Origin: Candidatus Cloacimonadota bacterium
GTDB taxonomy: Bacteria; Hydrothermota; E44-bin80
Assembly (NCBI GenBank): GCA_004376305.1
Contig: SOKD01000310.1
Location: forward strand, 1-9,243
Direction of reading: 5' to 3'
DNA length: 9,243 nt
The stretch's first letter is position 1; each line of letters opens with the position of its first letter. The notes beneath the pieces are model-generated. The model saw nothing but the letters and a program-made list of their open reading frames with translations. It was not told the DNA's origin and ran no database searches. Below are positions 1 through 6,238 of the stretch, one piece after another. A program made the position numbers and the translations under genes.

Positions 1-34
1 ATTGGTTTGATTGGTTGTATTTGTTGCATTGGTT
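1..34. repeat. Three short ATTGGTT repeats
   Basis: The heptamer ATTGGTT occurs at 1-7, 10-16 and 28-34, with related TTG-rich sequence between the copies. The spacing is irregular, so this is not a clean tandem array. It may be the edge of a longer degenerate repeat that continues upstream of the window. Confidence 0.45.
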
Positions 35-145
35 AACGGAAAATCGCGACAATGGGTTAATGGGTGAGTATGGGATGGAAGATGCATGAAGTAAGATGTA
101 GGAGAAACCTGTCGGTTCTGATGGGGATGAGAAAAGAGATGGTAG

Positions 146-164
146 GTGCGGCTTTAGCTTGCAT
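146..164 (+). other. Imperfect hairpin in the bioY leader
   Basis: GTGC (146-149) plus GGC (150-152) can pair with GCT (157-159) plus GCAT (161-164) across a TTTA loop, with one bulged T at 160 and two G-U pairs. The shape (a GC-containing stem around a TTTA loop) resembles a decayed palindromic intergenic repeat. It has no following T-run, so it is not a standard terminator. A role is not established. Confidence 0.3.
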
Positions 165-180
165 GGATTGTAACGTTGGG

Positions 181-197
181 GTTTGTCTCGGACAGAC
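181..197 (+). other. Small hairpin 24 nt before the bioY start
   Basis: GTTTGTC (181-187) pairs with GACAGAC (191-197) over a TCG loop: seven pairs, one of them G-U. It lies just upstream of the purine-rich Shine-Dalgarno stretch (211-218), so it would be in the 5' untranslated region if transcription starts further upstream. It could be a simple mRNA structure. I recognise no riboswitch class. Confidence 0.3.
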
Positions 198-220
198 AGA
201 AACGATGAAGGGGAGGAGAT

Positions 221-793
221 TTGCATAATGTAAAAGCAGTTATATCGAAAAGTGTAGAAATACCGAGAAATATTACAATGATTGTTGGCAGTTTTATTTT
301 TGCTACTCTTATTACCATAGGCGCATTTGTTTACATTCCATTGCCGTTTTCTCCTGTTCCCATAACTTTGCAAGTTTTATTTGTGCTGCTTGCTGGCGTT
401 TTGCTTGGCACACGATACGGGACGCTCTCGGTTCTAATCTATATTCTTGTTGGCGCGGTGGGGGTGCCTGTTTTTGCAGGAGCAATTGGCGGAATAGCGA
501 GAATTGCTGGACCAACAGGAGGTTACCTTGCGGGATTTCTGATTGCTCCATCTATTGTTTCTTTCCTGTTTGCGAGAATGGGAAAGCATGTTTTTGCCGC
601 TGCTATCGCAATGCTTGCCGGGCTCTTTGTCATTTACTTTTTGGGGATGCTTCATCTTTCATTATTTCTTGGCACAACACTCCTCCATACATTGAAGATT
701 GGTGTACTTCCGTTTGTTGCTGGAGATATAGTGAAGATTATCCTTGCTGTTTTTCTTGTTTTTATTACGAGGAGAAGGTTATGGAATGCATAA
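221..793 (+). CDS. bioY: BioY family biotin transporter, substrate-binding (S) component
   Basis: This membrane protein should bind biotin at the outer face and bring it into the cell, alone or with the shared EcfA/EcfT energising module. Its 190 residues match the usual length of the family. Recognisable BioY elements are PFSPVPITLQ (residues 42-51), the GVPVFAG stretch at 81-87, GPTGGYLAGF (97-106) and PFVAGDIVK near 164-172. About six hydrophobic helices span the protein. The start is a TTG at 221, preceded by GGAGG at 212-216, a rather short 4-nt spacing. The next in-frame ATG, at 278 (residue 20), has no ribosome binding site and would shorten the N terminus before the first helix. No ecfA or ecfT gene is in the window. 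The gene overlaps the next one by 13 nt. The family call is firm; biotin specificity rests on the family. Confidence 0.93.
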   Translation: MHNVKAVISKSVEIPRNITMIVGSFIFATLITIGAFVYIPLPFSPVPITLQVLFVLLAGVLLGTRYGTLSVLIYILVGAVGVPVFAGAIGGIARIAGPTGGYLAGFLIAPSIVSFLFARMGKHVFAAAIAMLAGLFVIYFLGMLHLSLFLGTTLLHTLKIGVLPFVAGDIVKIILAVFLVFITRRRLWNA

Positions 794-1317
794 AAATATT
801 CCCCGAGATTGAACTTATCGAAGACAAGGGTTTACGGGATAAAGTCCAAAAAGTATGGAAAAAAGCAATGGAGGTTGGCGGGTGGAAAAATGATGATCTG
901 TTCCGGATGCCCTTTACGCTGCTTATTCCGCAAACAAGAGTTTCTCTTGTTGAACATACGAGAGCAGTTGCAAAGTGTGCGCTCAAAATCGCAGAAGTAC
1001 TTCAATATGCCTATAAGGATATGCGGATTAAAAAAGACTATCTCATTGCGGGTGCATTGCTCCATGATGTTGGAAAATTGTTAGAATACAAAGATTCACG
1101 GAATGGTTTCAAGAAATCGGTACACGGAAACTTGCTCAGGCACCCGGTGCTTGGAGCAAATCTTGCAAGTGCATGCAATCTGCCTGCTGAGATCGTTCAC
1201 ATAATCTATACACATTCAAAAGAGGGTGACCTCTACCGGAGAACTGTCGAAAGCATCATTATACACCACAGTGATTTTGTTAATTTTGAACCACTGAAGA
1301 TACAAAACAATGGCTAA
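781..1317 (+). CDS. HD-domain metal-dependent phosphohydrolase
   Basis: A 178-residue soluble protein of the HD superfamily, whose members use one or two divalent metals to hydrolyse phosphate esters, often nucleotides or cyclic nucleotides. The classical ligands are present: H59 (in VEHTR), H95-D96 (in GALLHDVGK) and D165 (in IIHHSDFVN). Further histidines at 115, 121 (RHPVLGA) and 145 could complete a second metal site. There is no transmembrane segment and no second domain, so this is a stand-alone HD enzyme with unknown substrate. The ATG at 781 lies inside the end of bioY, with AGGAG at 770-774 and a 6-nt spacer, a good site. Its last 8 nt overlap the next gene, consistent with translational coupling. 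The HD fold is clear; I cannot assign a specific reaction. Confidence 0.88.
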   Translation: MECIKIFPEIELIEDKGLRDKVQKVWKKAMEVGGWKNDDLFRMPFTLLIPQTRVSLVEHTRAVAKCALKIAEVLQYAYKDMRIKKDYLIAGALLHDVGKLLEYKDSRNGFKKSVHGNLLRHPVLGANLASACNLPAEIVHIIYTHSKEGDLYRRTVESIIIHHSDFVNFEPLKIQNNG

Positions 1318-1849
1318 GAGAAAGAGTGTAATTGTAAAGGAAAGAGCTTTCTGGTCAATGGTGCTCTCAGCCATTGAAGTATTCCATCTGGAAACACTGG
1401 GGCTTCTCCTCGGAATGAGAGGGGAGGATAAATTTATTGTGGAGTACGCTATTCCGTACCAGACAGCTCAGAAGCAGAAGACCTGGGTAAGCCCGAATGA
1501 GAGAAGAGCATCACGGGTAAAAAAAATAGTTAGTATACTCCCTGTTGATATGATAGGTGATTTCCACTCACACACAGAAATAGGCAAGAGCAAAGCAAGA
1601 ATTATTCCAAGTGGTGATGATATTGCTGATATGCAGGAGGGGTTTGTCTACATTCTTATTGCCCTCAACGAGAGTGTGAAGATCGTCAAATGGCATAAAA
1701 ACAGAGATGGAAGCATATCAGGAACGCTTGGCGGGTACCACTTACGGTTAATTGCCCACGAATATATAGTAAAGGGAAAGTATTACAAAAAGGTTGAAAT
1801 AATATGTCCCTCAGCTGTTGGATTGAAAGGCTACTCGCTGAGAGGATAA
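1310..1849 (+). CDS. JAB/MPN (JAMM-motif) metalloprotease-like protein
   Basis: This 179-residue protein carries what looks like a full JAMM zinc site: E28 in ETLGLLLG, H86 and H88 in GDFHSH, then S101 and D104 in PSGDD. The gap between the second His and the Ser is 12 residues, longer than the usual 7. Proteins of this family cleave isopeptide or peptide bonds next to ubiquitin-like or sulfur-carrier proteins, or process other short C-terminal tails. No ubiquitin-like, E1-like or MoaD/ThiS-like gene is present in the window, so the substrate is open. There is no signal peptide, so it should be cytoplasmic. The ATG overlaps the end of the HD gene by 8 nt and has only a weak upstream site, suggesting coupled translation. 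One base separates its stop from the PHP gene start. Family assignment is good; activity is inferred from the intact motif. Confidence 0.85.
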   Translation: MAKRKSVIVKERAFWSMVLSAIEVFHLETLGLLLGMRGEDKFIVEYAIPYQTAQKQKTWVSPNERRASRVKKIVSILPVDMIGDFHSHTEIGKSKARIIPSGDDIADMQEGFVYILIALNESVKIVKWHKNRDGSISGTLGGYHLRLIAHEYIVKGKYYKKVEIICPSAVGLKGYSLRG

Positions 1850-1850
1850 T

Positions 1851-2654
1851 GTGATAGATTACCACATACACACGGTTTATTCGTGTGATTCACTCCTTGA
1901 GCATAAGATGGTTTGCAACCGGGCGATAGAACTCGGTTTTGATGAGATTGCTTTTACTGAGCATCATGATTTTGATCCATTAGATGAAGGCTATGGATTC
2001 TATGATTATGCAAAAGTATTGAGCAGGATCACAGAAATGAAGCAAGCATACGGCAAGAAGCTTGCAATCAAACACGGTGTGGAAATCACATACCAGAAGA
2101 GCAGAGAGCAAGAAATCAGTGATTTCCTTGAAGATAAAGAGTATGATTTTGTTGTCGGTTCTGTTCACCTCGTTGGGAGTTTTGATGTTTCGCAGGATGC
2201 CGGAACAGAGGAATTCTTCAAGAACAGGACGCGAGAAGAAGCTTTCCTCTCGTATTTTGAGGTCAACCGCAGTCTTGCAGAAAGCGGGTTATTTGACTGT
2301 CTGGGTCATTTTGAAATGATTCGTCGTTATGCGATTAATTACATTGATGATTACTCATATGAGGAGTATGCTGAAATTGTCGATGAGATTATCAGGCTCT
2401 TGGTGAAAAAGGAAGTGGTCCTTGAGGTAAATACATCGGGACTCAGGCATCTTCCCAAAGAGACGTATCCACGATTTGCCCTCATTGAAAGATTCCTGGA
2501 ACTGGGAGGTTCTTACATGACCATAGGTTCAGATTCCCATTTGATCGAGCATATTGGGTATAAAATCCCTGAAACAGTGGAGCAATTGAAACAGATTGGA
2601 GTTACTGGTTTAACAATTTTTGATGGGCGCAGGAAGAAAGTATATAATGTTTAA
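1851..2654 (+). CDS. PHP-domain phosphatase, histidinol-phosphatase (HisJ/HisK) family
   Basis: The 267 residues match the PHP-type histidinol-phosphatase family, which removes phosphate from histidinol phosphate in histidine synthesis. The expected metal-binding motifs are all visible: H5 and H7 (YHIHT), H38-H39 (TEHHD), E78 (HGVEIT), H106 (GSVHL), H153 (GHFE), and D228 with H230 (GSDSH). The start is GTG at 1851. The ATG two bases earlier is followed at once by a stop codon. A purine-rich site (GAGAGGA, ending at 1846) sits 4 nt upstream, inside the end of the JAMM gene. No other histidine-biosynthesis gene is near, so it could act on another phosphomonoester. The stop overlaps the butyrate kinase start by 8 nt. 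The fold is near certain; the exact substrate is moderately likely. Confidence 0.85.
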   Translation: MIDYHIHTVYSCDSLLEHKMVCNRAIELGFDEIAFTEHHDFDPLDEGYGFYDYAKVLSRITEMKQAYGKKLAIKHGVEITYQKSREQEISDFLEDKEYDFVVGSVHLVGSFDVSQDAGTEEFFKNRTREEAFLSYFEVNRSLAESGLFDCLGHFEMIRRYAINYIDDYSYEEYAEIVDEIIRLLVKKEVVLEVNTSGLRHLPKETYPRFALIERFLELGGSYMTIGSDSHLIEHIGYKIPETVEQLKQIGVTGLTIFDGRRKKVYNV

Positions 2655-3732
2655 GATTCTTGTTATCAATCCAGGAGGAACATCGACAAAGATAGGGGTC
2701 TATGAGGACGAAGAGCCGTGTTTTATCGAAGTTGTCAAACATGCACATGATGAACTGAGTCAATTTGAGCGCTATCTCGATCAATACGAATACAGAAGGG
2801 AACACCTTTTGAAGCTTCTTGTGGAAAAACAGGTGGTTCTTGAGTCGCTCAATGCAGTTGTTGGACGGGGAGGTCCATTCCTACCTCTTGAGAGTGGGAC
2901 ATATGAAATCAATGAAAGGATACTCTCCAACGTGAGGTCTGGAAAGGTACAAGCTGATCACATCTCAAACATTGGTGTTTTCCTTGCTCACGGGATTGCT
3001 CAACCATTGGGAATACCTTCCTTTTTTGTTGATCCTGTATCCGTTGATGAATTTGAACCTGTCGCAAGAATTTCGGGGGTGAAAGAGATACCGCGATTAA
3101 GCCTCTCTCATGCTCTTAATATGAAAGCGGTTGCGCGGAGAGTGGCACAGCAACTGGGTAAGGATTACCGGGATATCAATCTTATTGTTGTTCCTCTCGG
3201 GAGTGGTATCTCGGTCAGTGCTCATCAGAGGGGAAGACAGATTGATAGTTCGAACGCGAATGATGAAGCGCCATTTTCTCCGCAACGAGCGGGCACCGTA
3301 CCTTTAGCAGGACTTGTTTCATTGTGTTACAGTGGTGACTTTACCAGAGAAGAGATAATGAAAAAGCTGCTTAAAAAATCAGGACTCTATTCCCATCTGA
3401 AAACAGACAATGTGGAGCAAATTGAAAAAAGAATTGTTTCAGGAGATGAAGAAGCTCGACTGGTTCTTGAGGCAATGGCTTACCAGGTGTCAAAATGGAT
3501 TGGACAGATGGCGGTTGTGCTCTCCGGTGAGATTGATGGTATTGTTATCAGTGGAGGCATTGCACAATCTGCATTTGTTGTAGACTCTATAAAAAGGAAG
3601 ACGGGTTTTCTCGGCAGGATTTTTGTGCTTCCCGGCGAAGATGAAATGAAGTCACTGGCGATGGGAGTATTACGGGTACTCAGAGGAGAAGAGGTGGCGA
3701 AAGAGTACGGAGAAACGGAGATTACCAGGTGA
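2647..3732 (+). CDS. buk: Butyrate kinase-like acyl kinase with an altered active-site loop
   Basis: Butyrate kinases interconvert butyryl phosphate plus ADP with butyrate plus ATP, using the acetate-kinase (ASKHA) fold. The 361 residues are the normal family length. Typical motifs are INPGGTSTK (7-15), VVGRGGP (71-77), the LSHALNMKAVAR stretch (153-164), PFSPQRAG (209-216), ISGGIAQ (301-307) and GEDEMKSLAMG (330-340). One change stands out: the usual His-Leu/Met-Gly-Gly-Gly loop reads PLGSG at 183-187, so the conserved His is Pro, and the nearby GEGPFSPER motif reads DEAPFSPQR. The substrate may therefore differ or activity may be low. The ATG at 2647 gives the standard N terminus; the upstream in-frame TTG and ATG (2620, 2623) would add nine or fewer non-homologous residues. 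No ptb gene is adjacent. Confidence 0.87.
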   Translation: MFKILVINPGGTSTKIGVYEDEEPCFIEVVKHAHDELSQFERYLDQYEYRREHLLKLLVEKQVVLESLNAVVGRGGPFLPLESGTYEINERILSNVRSGKVQADHISNIGVFLAHGIAQPLGIPSFFVDPVSVDEFEPVARISGVKEIPRLSLSHALNMKAVARRVAQQLGKDYRDINLIVVPLGSGISVSAHQRGRQIDSSNANDEAPFSPQRAGTVPLAGLVSLCYSGDFTREEIMKKLLKKSGLYSHLKTDNVEQIEKRIVSGDEEARLVLEAMAYQVSKWIGQMAVVLSGEIDGIVISGGIAQSAFVVDSIKRKTGFLGRIFVLPGEDEMKSLAMGVLRVLRGEEVAKEYGETEITR

Positions 3733-3845
3733 CACGTTGCAAGTGGGAAGAAGCATTGTTTCGCAACGGTCCTTCTATGCCAAGGCTTCGGAGGAAAAAC
3801 TCTATGGATGATCTGCCTCACCAGGAGAAGATATGTTTGATATAA
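3729..3845 (+). CDS. Possible 38-residue small protein between buk and the peptidase
   Basis: A GTG at 3729 shares its GTGA with the buk stop codon and has GGAG at 3717-3720, an 8-nt spacer. The frame runs 38 codons to a TAA at 3843-3845, 13 nt into the peptidase gene. The product would begin MTRCKWEEAL and end EKICLI, with two cysteines (4 and 36) and about as many basic as acidic residues. I recognise no family. The overlaps at both ends match the style of the upstream genes, and that is the main argument for it. A frame this short can be open by chance, and the 100-nt gap could simply be an untranslated spacer. Confidence 0.25.
   Translation: MTRCKWEEALFRNGPSMPRLRRKNSMDDLPHQEKICLI
3735..3768 (+). 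repeat. 6-bp inverted repeat after buk
   Basis: CGTTGC at 3735-3740 is the exact inverse of GCAACG at 3763-3768, with 22 nt between. It lies just after the buk stop and could form a hairpin in the mRNA. There is no T-run after it, so it is not a typical terminator. The stem is short and may be chance. Confidence 0.2.
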
Positions 3846-4891
3846 GTAGCGAACGGGAAAAAAAGATACGGGATATACTTGAAGATGTCATGACAATATC
3901 CGAGATTGGCTCCGAACAATTCAGGATTACGGTCATTGGTAATTTTATTATTCCTCTTGCTGATGCAGTCCAGCAGATAAAGGAGCGTGCCCGTTCCCGG
4001 GATCTTATGCCCCTTTTCAGGATAAAGCACAAGCAAATTCTCATTCAATTCGTTCCAAAACTACCACCCCCGAAAAAAACGAATTATGCCGTTAATATTG
4101 TTTTGTTTATCCTTACCATTATGACAACAATGTTTGCCGGAGCTCTTCAGCAGGGAGTTAACCCTTTTCTCCAATTATATGTTGGTATACCATTTTCAGT
4201 GACCATCATTCTCATACTTGGTGCCCATGAACTTGGACACTATTTTGCATCAAAAAGGTGTGGTATTGATGCGACGCTTCCGTACTTCATCCCCTTTCCT
4301 CATCTTATCGGCACGTTTGGTGCTGTCATAAAGGTGAAAGAACCCATAACCGATAAGAAAGCACTGCTCGAGATAGGAGTTGCCGGTCCACTCATTGGTA
4401 TGTTTTTTGCCATTCCTGCAGTTGTGATCGGACTCAAACTGTCGACGGTTATTCCCGTTGGAGAAGGCGGCTTACGTCTGGGAGACTCATTTCTTTTCAC
4501 GCTTCTTTCGAGGCTGATTGTTGGTGCTATTCCTGAAGGCAAAGATATTTTACTCCATCCGGTTGCTTTCGCCGGATGGATTGGGTTTTTTGTTACAGCC
4601 TTGAATCTTCTTCCGGTGGGACAATTGGATGGTGGTCATGTACTGTACGGACTTATTGGAAGAAACCAGAAATGGTTTGGATGGGTTGTTTTTTGTTCAC
4701 TCTTTATTTTTGGATTTCTCTGGCAGGGATGGTTTTTATGGGCTGTCTTGATCGTTACGCTTATTAAGATCCAGCATCCGCCTCCTCTTGATGATATAAG
4801 CCCGATCCCATTGAAACATCATGTCTTTGGTTGGTTAGCCATGGTTATACTCATACTGACATTCACACCCTCACCATTCATCTTTCCTTAA
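3833..4891 (+). CDS. Site-2-protease-like intramembrane metallopeptidase (M50)
   Basis: This 352-residue membrane protein carries the M50 zinc motif HELGH (H132, E133, H136) inside a hydrophobic helix and the third-ligand region NLLPVGQLDGGH (258-269, D266), the hallmarks of site-2 proteases, which cut substrates within the membrane. About 80 residues before the first helix form a soluble N-terminal domain ending in a proline-rich link (LPPP, 77-80). No PDZ domain is apparent. The motif order and N-terminal domain resemble the group that includes the plant EGY proteases. The ATG at 3833 has AGGAG at 3823-3827 with a 5-nt spacer. No anti-sigma factor or other obvious substrate lies nearby. The peptidase family is clear; the target is unknown. 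Confidence 0.9.
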   Translation: MFDISSEREKKIRDILEDVMTISEIGSEQFRITVIGNFIIPLADAVQQIKERARSRDLMPLFRIKHKQILIQFVPKLPPPKKTNYAVNIVLFILTIMTTMFAGALQQGVNPFLQLYVGIPFSVTIILILGAHELGHYFASKRCGIDATLPYFIPFPHLIGTFGAVIKVKEPITDKKALLEIGVAGPLIGMFFAIPAVVIGLKLSTVIPVGEGGLRLGDSFLFTLLSRLIVGAIPEGKDILLHPVAFAGWIGFFVTALNLLPVGQLDGGHVLYGLIGRNQKWFGWVVFCSLFIFGFLWQGWFLWAVLIVTLIKIQHPPPLDDISPIPLKHHVFGWLAMVILILTFTPSPFIFP

Positions 4892-4951
4892 ATCCGGTGC
4901 AAGCTCATTGCATCAGGAATTCAATTTTGCAGTTTTGATAGTTTATCAAGC

Positions 4952-6172
4952 ATGAATACAGGTAAAAGGAATATTTTCATTCTTATCCTGCTTGCCTTTT
5001 TTGGCGCGATTGGGATATCATTAATTCGCCCAATTCTTCCCATTTTTGCCAGGAGAATGGGTGCTACAGGGTTTGCAGTTGGTGGACTTACTTCCGGATT
5101 TATGCTTGCACGGGCAATCATGGCATACGTATGTGGAAAATATTCTGATCGGATTGGACAGAGAAAAGTGTTTCTTCCAATAGGTTTTTTTGCGTACATT
5201 GTGTCATGTGTCTTTTTGTTTTTTTCGAGAAGTTATGCGGATGTTCTGATTATCAGCATTTGTCAGGGAGCATTCTCGGGGATGATCTGGCCGATGGCTC
5301 AGGTGGTTACAATTGAGAGTTCCATGCAGGCATTCAAGACGCGGGCGCTCAGTTTTTATTTTGCTTCCGGAAATTCTGGTATGACGATTGGTAACGCTCT
5401 CCTTGGTGGCGCAATATTTTTTATCATGACTCTATTCGGAACTGGTGAGAATGATGCATTTCGGATCATCTTTATTCTTTCAGGGGCGATCTATGTGATT
5501 TGTTTCTTTATATCGTTCTTCATAAGTGAGGTAAAAACAGAAAAAACAATAAAGCAGAAGCCACGGAAACAGAAAGCTGTAAAAGACCATAGCGCATTTA
5601 TTTCGCTGATTGTCCTCGGATTTCTCATCGGGATTATCCCCGGTCTTGTGCGATCGATAATGGTGCTTTATCTGAATGAGCAATTCCTCGTTTCAACAAA
5701 GAATATTGCCTTTATTTTAATGACGTTGAGCCTGGCAGGTTTCTTTTCAATGCTTATTTTCTCCTATTTCTCGGATAAGAAAGGTACATTGAAGGTTCTT
5801 ATCGTTGTCTGTTTTATGACCGGTTTTGCTGCGTTGATCATACCGATGATAAACAATGTGTGGGCAGTGATTGTCTTTCTTGTAATCGTCGGGACGGGTG
5901 CCCGTTCTTTTACACCCATTTCGAGATCAAGCATGAGCGAATTTGGGGGTGGACAACTCGGACAAAATATTGGACTCATCAATACAGTATCAAATCTTGG
6001 AAGTGTGGTTGGACCACTTGCCGGGGGATTGCTGTATGACTATTTTCCAAAACCCTTCCTTTTTGTAAATCTTAATGTGTCCATATTTTCATTTGTGGGT
6101 ATCTCTATTCTGTTTTCCCTTGTTGTTATGATTCGAATATACATGAAGTCAAAGGATCATTTATCCAGATAG
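4952..6172 (+). CDS. Major facilitator superfamily (MFS) transporter
   Basis: A 406-residue inner-membrane protein with about 12 predicted helices, split by a basic cytoplasmic loop (about residues 193-213, rich in Lys and Arg). The MFS motif A appears after helix 2 as GKYSDRIGQRK (62-72), and a weaker copy, SYFSDKKGTLK (271-281), occupies the equivalent place in the second half. The late GPLAGGLLYD segment (354-363) is also typical. The substrate cannot be read from the sequence; drug or sugar/organic-acid efflux are both possible. The ATG at 4952 has no clear ribosome binding site, and the frame is open back to the peptidase stop (60 nt, no stops), but there is no better start. No terminator is visible between it and the peptidase, so it may be the last gene of the first unit. 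Confidence 0.9.
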   Translation: MNTGKRNIFILILLAFFGAIGISLIRPILPIFARRMGATGFAVGGLTSGFMLARAIMAYVCGKYSDRIGQRKVFLPIGFFAYIVSCVFLFFSRSYADVLIISICQGAFSGMIWPMAQVVTIESSMQAFKTRALSFYFASGNSGMTIGNALLGGAIFFIMTLFGTGENDAFRIIFILSGAIYVICFFISFFISEVKTEKTIKQKPRKQKAVKDHSAFISLIVLGFLIGIIPGLVRSIMVLYLNEQFLVSTKNIAFILMTLSLAGFFSMLIFSYFSDKKGTLKVLIVVCFMTGFAALIIPMINNVWAVIVFLVIVGTGARSFTPISRSSMSEFGGGQLGQNIGLINTVSNLGSVVGPLAGGLLYDYFPKPFLFVNLNVSIFSFVGISILFSLVVMIRIYMKSKDHLSR

Positions 6173-6204
6173 AGATGAGCGGACACTTAGAACAATGTTT
6201 TTTC

Positions 6205-6233
6205 TTGACATTAATTTGTTTTGGATTTATTAT
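6205..6233 (+). promoter_or_regulatory. Near-consensus sigma-70 promoter
   Basis: TTGACA (6205-6210) is a perfect -35 box and TATTAT (6228-6233) matches five of six bases of the -10 consensus, with the optimal 17-bp spacer. The expected transcription start is about 6240, at or next to the A of the ATG at 6239. There is no Shine-Dalgarno sequence before that ATG, so the message may be leaderless. This would start a new unit containing the TPR and DUF4388 genes. Confidence 0.65.
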
Positions 6234-6238
6234 TTTAT

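Larger units (their letters stand above)
1..220. other. Gene-poor, G-rich leader upstream of bioY
   Basis: I see no convincing gene here. By hand count the first 180 bases contain 64 G but only 15 C, a strong skew unlike the genes that follow. Three copies of ATTGGTT lie at 1-7, 10-16 and 28-34. Further on are two imperfect hairpins (146-164 and 181-197) and then a purine-rich stretch ending in the bioY ribosome binding site. The promoter of the first operon should lie here or further upstream, but no pair of -35 and -10 boxes is good enough to call. The composition suggests a degenerate intergenic repeat region or a transcribed leader. Confidence 0.6.

Noticed and set aside
24..53. TTGCAT and GACAAT as a bioY promoter
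   Set aside because: Each box matches only part of the consensus and the spacer is 18 bp in a low-complexity region; too weak to call.
3..89. Possible C-terminal end of an upstream gene on the + strand (28 codons to a TGA)
   Set aside because: The peptide is short and Trp/Leu-rich, shows no recognisable motif, and overlaps the ATTGGTT repeats.
1..226. A minus-strand frame open from ATG at 226 off the left edge (about 75 codons)
   Set aside because: The product would be Ser/Pro-rich low-complexity sequence, as expected from the complement of a G-rich strand. Its start also collides with the bioY ribosome binding site.
1847..1849. C-terminal Leu-Arg-Gly of the JAMM protein as a ubiquitin-like tail
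   Set aside because: There is no ubiquitin-like domain before it; a three-residue resemblance is likely chance.
3480..3821. A 113-codon minus-strand frame opposite the end of buk
   Set aside because: It is antisense to a well-conserved part of butyrate kinase, has no ribosome binding site that I can see and no recognisable domain.
4899..4913. TGCAA/TTGCA inverted repeat after the peptidase gene as a terminator
   Set aside because: The stem is only 5 bp, AT-rich and not followed by a T-run.
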